This document shows positions 59,097-64,000 of a DNA stretch of 64,000 nt, piece after piece; the stretch's first letter is position 1, and the number at the start of each line of letters is the position of its first letter. The position numbers and the translations under genes were made by a program. The notes under the pieces were generated by a model. It had not been told where the DNA came from and ran no database searches. It saw only the letters and a list, made by a program, of their open reading frames with translations. Origin of the DNA: Pythium myriotylum (lineage: Eukaryota; Oomycota; Peronosporomycetes; Pythiales; Pythiaceae); assembly GCA_023091665.1 (NCBI GenBank), contig JALJCQ010000014.1, forward strand, positions 186,001-250,000, read 5' to 3'.

Positions 59097-59700
59097 CTAA
59101 TTGTATCGCGGTGTGTAGATGAGTTTCTCGAGCATCTCGAGGATGCGTGTCTGCGTGGCCTCGATGGTCGCGTTCTGCCGCTCGAGGGCGTCCAGTCGAC
59201 GCAGCACTGTGGCCTCCAACCGGTCCACGCGCGCCTCCAGCGCTGCCGCCTGCGCGACCACAACACTAGCGACTGAATCGCCCGTCTCGCTATAGTTTGC
59301 GTCGTCTCCATGCTGTGCTTCGTTCTCGACCCCGCCGACGGCGTCACGCACTGTGCCGTAGTTGTCCAAGTAATGGCCAAACCCTTCTCGTAGCAGCTCG
59401 CGCTTGGTCTCGGGCGCGAGGTTCGGACAGTCGCGGATATGCGGCGCGAGGTGCTTGCCCGGCTCGGCGCTTTTGCGCGCAAAGTCGCAGAACTTGCAAC
59501 GCACCGCCGGGTGGAACGTCTTGCCGCCGGGCAAGACCTCGAAAGCCTCCCACACGCGCGTGGCAGCACGCCCACGCTTCTTGCTGGCTGGCGTGGACGA
59601 TGGCGGCGGAGGGGATGACCTGGATATCGTCACGTACAGGTTAGTGCTCCAGTCAGTCTAGGAGGAAGGACGACGCGAAGATCCATTGAGGAGCTCACAT
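59097..59700 (-). CDS. BED-type zinc-finger protein with C-terminal coiled coil
   Basis: The main exon is 59619-59097. The open frame has no ATG at its 5' end, but an intron 59698-59620 (GTGAGC..CCAG, 79 nt) would join AT (59700-59699) to G, creating an ATG. The protein would begin MSSPPPPSSTPASKKRGR (174 residues). Residues about 18-62 are a BED finger: VWEAFEVLPGG, RCKFCDFA, and HIRDC. This is the Trp/Phe..CxxC..H..C order with one possible His-to-Cys change at the last ligand. The C-terminal 60 residues are a coiled coil (LEARVDRLEATVLRRLDALE). BED fingers commonly come from hAT transposases, and a hAT-derived gene lies at 43248, but this protein has no transposase core. Confidence 0.65.
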
Positions 59701-59930
59701 GGTCGTGGGGAGGGCCAAAAAGACGAGATGACCGGGAGAAACACAGAGAAATGCAGCGGCAAGAGTGATGGTAAACCCGAAAGGAGAGGGTCAAAGTCCT
59801 AATTGATAGGTTCTTTTCGGCATCGAAGTTTTATTTTCGGCAAGTGGCAGCGACCGAAGAAACGAACCGAGCTCACTTCAACACCAGGACCCTGGGAAAA
59901 ATGGTTGATGATGCCGGGGGGGGGGGGGGC
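59701..59930. other. Spacer with poly(G) run
   Basis: No gene. A 14-nt G run (59916-59929) abuts the first unit of the 280-bp tandem duplication. Confidence 0.5.
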
Positions 59931-60490
59931 TTGAACCACCGACAAATGAGACGACCTTCCGAGAGTTTCAGGATCAACTCGAGTCTCCGGGTCAGCGTCT
60001 GGCGCTGCGACTCGACGATCTCATCGACGATGAATCCTTCGGCAAGATCACCGTCCTGATCGCTCCGAACTGACTGTAGATGGTCAAATTGATATGCTCA
60101 CTTGTTCATGACGGGTCAACTCCCGCAGCCCCGACGCTGGATTACCGCGCCAGTGGTGAGCTCGATGAAAACTCAAGACTGACTATTTTGTATTATATTA
60201 TAGCATCTCCTTGAACCACCGACAAATGAGACGACCTTCCGAGAGTTTCAGGATCAACTCGAGTCTCCGGGTCAGCGTCTGGCGCTGCGACTCGACGATC
60301 TCATCGACGATGAATCCTTCGGCAAGATCACCGTCCTGATCGCTCCGAACTGACTGTAGATGGTCAAATTGATATGCTCACTTGTTCATGACGGGTCAAC
60401 TCCCGCAGCCCCGACGCTGGATTACCGCGCCAGTGGTGAGCTCGATGAAAACTCAAGACTGACTATTTTGTATTATATTATAGCATCTCC
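59931..60490. repeat. Perfect 280-bp tandem duplication
   Basis: Units 59931-60210 and 60211-60490 appear identical base for base. Each contains a 46-codon plus-strand open end (EPPTNETTFREFQDQLESPG then QRLALRLDDLIDDESF, ending LIAPN and a TGA). That looks like the C-terminus of a real protein, so this may be a gene-end relic. The absence of any difference suggests a very recent duplication or an assembly artefact next to a homopolymer. Confidence 0.85.
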
Positions 60491-61015
60491 AAGTTTCAAA
60501 GTAGTTGTACTCTCCAATGATGTTTTCAGCTCGGCTCCAATGAACTAATGGATGTCTCCCAAGCCCGCCCCCATTGACAACAGATGGAACGGCTTTGCTG
60601 TCATCGGTGGCGCGCTCTGTTAGCGAGAAGGAAGGGATCCGTCGACTTTTACACTCGGGGTGATGCAGAGCAATGGTTCCTCGATTGGGATGTAGCCCAT
60701 ATTTCAAGAGATGTGGGTCAAAAGTCCATGGTGAGGTCTGTATGACGATTTCGTGCTGATGTAGAAATTGCTAATCCGTCACCCTGAGGATGGGGGATGG
60801 CTGCAGTGACGTCACTGCATAATCGTGTGTGGATTGACACTCAATGTTTATGGTGATTCGGTGGATGGACTTTGGGTGACAGGGTTGTATTCAACATCAT
60901 GCTGACTGCAAGTGGTTGGGCGAAGAGTAGTCAATCGTGAACAAGGCGCTGTAGCGCATCACGACCCTATATGTAGACTCGAGCCTCGTCCTTGAGGTGG
61001 TCTCCATGCAGAGGC
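60491..61015. other. Intergenic stretch 3' of the oxidoreductase
   Basis: No gene, repeat or motif recognised. Confidence 0.4.
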
Positions 61016-62140
61016 TTAGTGGTTGAGCGCCTCATCGCGGATCTTGCATGTGAGCGCGTAGGAGCCAACGCCGTTGGAGAATGAGCAGCGAATGTCGTTA
61101 CCTTGCCCTGTGATCGCGTCAAGGAAGGCCTTGTTCTCGGTCAGATACATGTCATCGCCTGGGAACTCGAAGACCGTCTCGTTGTCGGTGCTGCCGATGA
61201 GACAGCGCAGTGTCGGCTTGTCCGAGTATGGCTCGACGACCGCGATGCGCAGGCCATCAGCCAAGATCTCGATAGACGCGTCGTAGGCTTCGCCTTGCAA
61301 AAGTGCACCGTGGACGAGGTTGCCCAGTGCACCGCTCTTGAAGTACCAGTTAGCTACGTGGGCACGAGGCACGCGGTTCTCTGGCGGAATGACGGTCTCA
61401 TCCACAGGCACTTTGGCGAGGTAACCGAGATCGCCTGGTGTGAGGCTCGCCTTGACACTGCGCGCATAGACCGAGTCGAGGTCGACTTCGCCCACGACGA
61501 AGCGTGAGAAGTCAGCGAAGTGGGTCGCCTGCTCGACAATTGGGCCGCCGCAGTGGGCCGAGTTCCACCAGAACGGGCTCGGAATTGCAGCGTAGGTGCA
61601 GTTGTAGCGACTCGTGAGGCACACGACTTGCTTGCCTTGGAGCAACTCGCGGATCTTGTCGGCGAACTTGGAGTAACGAAACATGTAGCCGACGCTGACG
61701 ACAAGCTTCTTCTCGGCCGCAAGGCGGTCCACCTCAGCTGCGTACTTGAGCACCTCGTCGGTGTCAACATTGGAGAGCGGCTTTTCTACAAACACGTGTG
61801 CGCCTGCGCGAAGGCACTGGAGTTCGAGAGGGTACTTAAAGCAGCCGTGGAATGACGGCGGTACACCGATCCACACTGCCGTCGGCTTGACCTCAGCCAG
61901 CATGGTCTCCAGATCGCCGAAGACCTTGGTGTGGGCCCACTTGTGGCCGGTCTGCGGGCGAGCCCGGCGCTCAGCGACGCGTGCCTCTGCCTTGTCCGTG
62001 AGCGGGTCCACGACCGCGACGATGTCAACGCCGAGCTTCTCGAGACGCGAGGCGTGGTCCCACGGACCTTCGGCCCCACCAAAGTTCACGGCTCCGGCGC
62101 CAACGAGCGCGATGCGGATGGATGCAAACGACTGGGACAT
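61016..62140 (-). CDS. GFO/IDH/MOCA-family NAD(P)-dependent oxidoreductase
   Basis: 374 residues, one exon, ATG at 62140. The N-terminal Rossmann fold shows IRIALVGAGAVNFGG (residues 8-22). VFVEKPLSN (residues 117-124) carries the Glu-Lys-Pro motif that places Lys120 in the active site of this family. The C-terminal half is the alpha/beta substrate domain (SSPFWWNSAHCGG-like region, DGLRIAVVEP). Family members oxidise sugars, inositol, dihydrodiols or related alcohols. The substrate here cannot be told. No signal peptide, so probably cytosolic. Confidence 0.85.
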   Translation of the reverse strand: MSQSFASIRIALVGAGAVNFGGAEGPWDHASRLEKLGVDIVAVVDPLTDKAEARVAERRARPQTGHKWAHTKVFGDLETMLAEVKPTAVWIGVPPSFHGCFKYPLELQCLRAGAHVFVEKPLSNVDTDEVLKYAAEVDRLAAEKKLVVSVGYMFRYSKFADKIRELLQGKQVVCLTSRYNCTYAAIPSPFWWNSAHCGGPIVEQATHFADFSRFVVGEVDLDSVYARSVKASLTPGDLGYLAKVPVDETVIPPENRVPRAHVANWYFKSGALGNLVHGALLQGEAYDASIEILADGLRIAVVEPYSDKPTLRCLIGSTDNETVFEFPGDDMYLTENKAFLDAITGQGNDIRCSFSNGVGSYALTCKIRDEALNH

Positions 62141-63851
62141 GGTCGGAAGAGCTGGAGGAGTTGTGTGCGAGGTTGAAGCAAGTTTGCAAAGTGAGACTGC
62201 ACGAATGCCGAGACGATTTGAAGTGACTCAGAGATTGAATATATAGAAATGTGGAGGTCGTGCCCATCTTCATTGGAGTTGGTGGGATCTTCCGTGTGGG
62301 TTGCTTGGACCACGCAACGCGGTACGCACGTACGTGTTGGGAGGTAGGGCAGCAGGAGGACTGCGTAGAGGACCCCAGGAAGGGCATCCGCGAGTAAATG
62401 CACATCTCGTGTTTGTGCATTCGTCTCTTTTGCCGTGGGAGCATGATCTGCCAGATTGCTTGGAGAGACTTTGTTCGATTGTGCTGCTGCTCGCGAATCC
62501 GCAAGATCATTTTGTCGCAGGCTGTTCGTGTTGAATATCGCTTCCTGAAGTTCAGCTTCAATTTTTACGGTCATGAGGCTCAGCTGCCTGGCCATCGTGG
62601 AAGCTAAACCTCATCAAGTGCATCGCGCTTAAGTTCAATTTTCACAACCATCACGCTCAGCTGGCTAGCCATCACGTGGGAACTAACGTCACCGACGTTG
62701 AATGCTATTAATACACCTGGCAAACTCGATCTTGCTGCTTGGTGCTTGGTTTCTGCCGGATGTTGCAGGACGGATCACCTTCGAATGTCTCATCTCTTAC
62801 GACGGCTGCTAACTGTAAATAAATGACTCTGCCTGTTCAATCAAACTGTGTGACACAGTGCGAATTCCTTCATTTTAGATAGGAGGCGTGAGCCAGCAAG
62901 ACCTCAAAAACAATACATTCATTTTTCGTAAAGCACAACAGATTTCTGGTCGTGCAAAGTTAGTGTGACATCCTCTTATCCATTACTGCAGAACACAGAC
63001 ACCTTACACGTGTAGTGGTGTCCCTGCAATCAGGCGAATCAAGCCGTTGGACAGACTCCTTGGACTGCTTTTTCAATCCACCAGTCGTTTCGTGGATCTT
63101 GACGGCGATGATATGGCAGAATAGGGGTCGGTGGAGATGCTCTACTTACGTTGCACCAAGCATTTAGTAATGACATTAGCGTAAATTTAGCTTGGAATAT
63201 GAAGGGAGGAAAGTCGGGCACACTGCGGAGATGGGGCAATGTTCACAATGGAACACTTCCGCTAAAGATAGTCGCCATGAAGGAGCAAATACAGTTCGCC
63301 CAAATCGAGGCAATCTGGCAGATGCAAAATGAGAAGGTTTTGCTTGGAATCCATCACGACGTTGCAAATTAGCGCATCTCGTTGCACGTACGAAGGTAGT
63401 GACACCACTCAAGCGATCCGCTGCAAGCAAGGTAGATGACTAGAGCCTCCGGAGGATACTGCGAGACTTGGCGGAGACTAAGCTGGTTGCCTCAAGTGCT
63501 TAGAAGCACTTGAAGGTGAGGCTCCTCACTGCCCCAGTAGAAAAGAAACACCCGACGAAAACTGTGATGCACCAGAAATTCTGGTGCATGTGCAGCTTAC
63601 AAAATCCTTGAGGTTGAACTTGAAAATACTGCCCGTTCTGAGGCCAAGCCGCGGCCCACGTTGAGATGATGACGATAGCGGCTTCGGTGCTTATACGGCT
63701 GGCCGAAACCAATGGGAGTTCTGGACGGCACTCCCACTTCACGGGACGGACCTGTCGCCCAAGCAGCCTCGTTGTCAGTCGCTAGCGACTCAACTTCAGT
63801 TTTCAATTCGCCTCGACCCCCACAACTCTGTAATCTCCTGGCCCTCCAAGC
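62141..63851. other. Long intergenic region upstream of the oxidoreductase and SWEET genes
   Basis: No supported gene in 1.7 kb, which should contain two divergent promoters. An imperfect direct repeat of about 60 bp lies at 62548-62611 and 62633-62695 (shared GCTCAGCTG.CT.GCCATC). Small hairpins lie at 63498-63515 (AAGTGCTT / AAGCACTT) and 63567-63589 (ATGCACCAGAA / TTCTGGTGCAT, 1-nt spacer). Confidence 0.45.
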
Positions 63852-64000
63852 ATGGCGTCCGATGCAGCCCAAGAGACCATCAACGTTCTCGCGACCATCG
63901 CCACGGTCTGCATCTTCCTCAGTATGATCCCGGCAATCTGGGAGCTCCACAAGAAACGCAGCACTCAAGGCACCAACTTCTATCCTCTGGCGGCAATGTT
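63852..64000 (+). CDS. SWEET (MtN3/saliva) sugar transporter, 5' end
   Basis: The first 49 codons run off the right edge. MASDAAQETINVLATIATVC, then IFLSMIPAIWELHKKRSTQG and TNFYPLAAM match the first helix and loop of a SWEET repeat: a helix with 'SP/MIP', then 'KxRSTxGxxxxPxxxM'. SWEETs are bidirectional sugar carriers in plasma or vacuolar membrane. The ATG is preceded by a pyrimidine-rich leader. Only the first transmembrane segment is visible, so subfamily and completeness cannot be judged. Confidence 0.75.
   Translation, partial: MASDAAQETINVLATIATVCIFLSMIPAIWELHKKRSTQGTNFYPLAAM

Noticed and set aside
62086..62595. 169-codon minus-strand frame overlapping the start of the oxidoreductase
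   Set aside because: It overlaps a well-supported gene in another phase and has no domain. Its repeated start-like words come from the imperfect 60-bp direct repeat.
1..64000. CRISPR arrays, bacterial operons, rRNA genes, intact retrotransposons
   Set aside because: No regularly spaced direct repeats, Shine-Dalgarno-linked gene strings, rRNA-like blocks, or reverse-transcriptase/integrase motifs were seen.

Overview
The window looks like nuclear DNA of an oomycete, most likely a Peronosporales or Pythiales relative. It has compact GC-rich genes with few, short introns (about 38-90 nt, GT..AG) and GC-rich third codon positions. It retains flagellar genes (a zoospore-making lineage). It also carries gene types known from oomycetes: multi-copy 'WRKY19-like' CX4C..CX2HGGG zinc-finger proteins, long ankyrin proteins built from ~27-residue units, an AA17-type lytic polysaccharide monooxygenase (LPMO), a SWEET transporter, and small secreted cysteine-rich proteins. 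There is no bacterial operon structure, rRNA, convincing tRNA or CRISPR.

Layout. 0-16 kb is a gene-dense housekeeping block: an EamA/DMT transporter (5' part only), a small zinc-ribbon protein, a tail-anchored Qc-SNARE head-to-head with the kinetochore protein Nuf2, the axonemal WD-repeat protein CFAP44, a paralogue of the zinc-ribbon protein, and a non-canonical poly(A)/U polymerase. 16-24 kb is a gene-poor, hairpin-rich accessory island. It holds five tiny secreted proteins, at least three of which share a C-X3-C-X8-C-X3-C framework, with relics of further copies and a decayed, tandemly repeated gene of unknown type. 24.6-33.5 kb is one 2952-residue WD-repeat protein, probably axonemal.

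33.8-50.8 kb is a lineage-specific expansion zone: three ankyrin proteins, an N-acylated globin, at least four WRKY19-type zinc-finger genes (one apparently split head-to-head and carrying an in-frame TAG), a bZIP/START-like gene broken by one TAG, and a domesticated hAT transposase. 51-58.7 kb is a duplicated metabolic/cell-wall segment: three five-exon catechol-O-methyltransferase (COMT) genes, one a mosaic lacking the active-site Trp, and an intact plus a truncated LPMO. 59-64 kb holds a BED zinc-finger protein, a perfect 280-bp tandem duplication, a GFO/IDH/MOCA oxidoreductase and the 5' end of a SWEET transporter.

How the genes fit together: SNARE, Nuf2, CFAP44, the giant WD protein and the polymerase are cell-biology functions. 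LPMO, COMT, SWEET and the secreted peptides would fit a plant- or debris-feeding lifestyle (wall cleavage, phenolic methylation, sugar uptake, secreted effectors), but that link is inference. All intron calls were made by eye from splice consensus and frame, and have not been tested with RNA.
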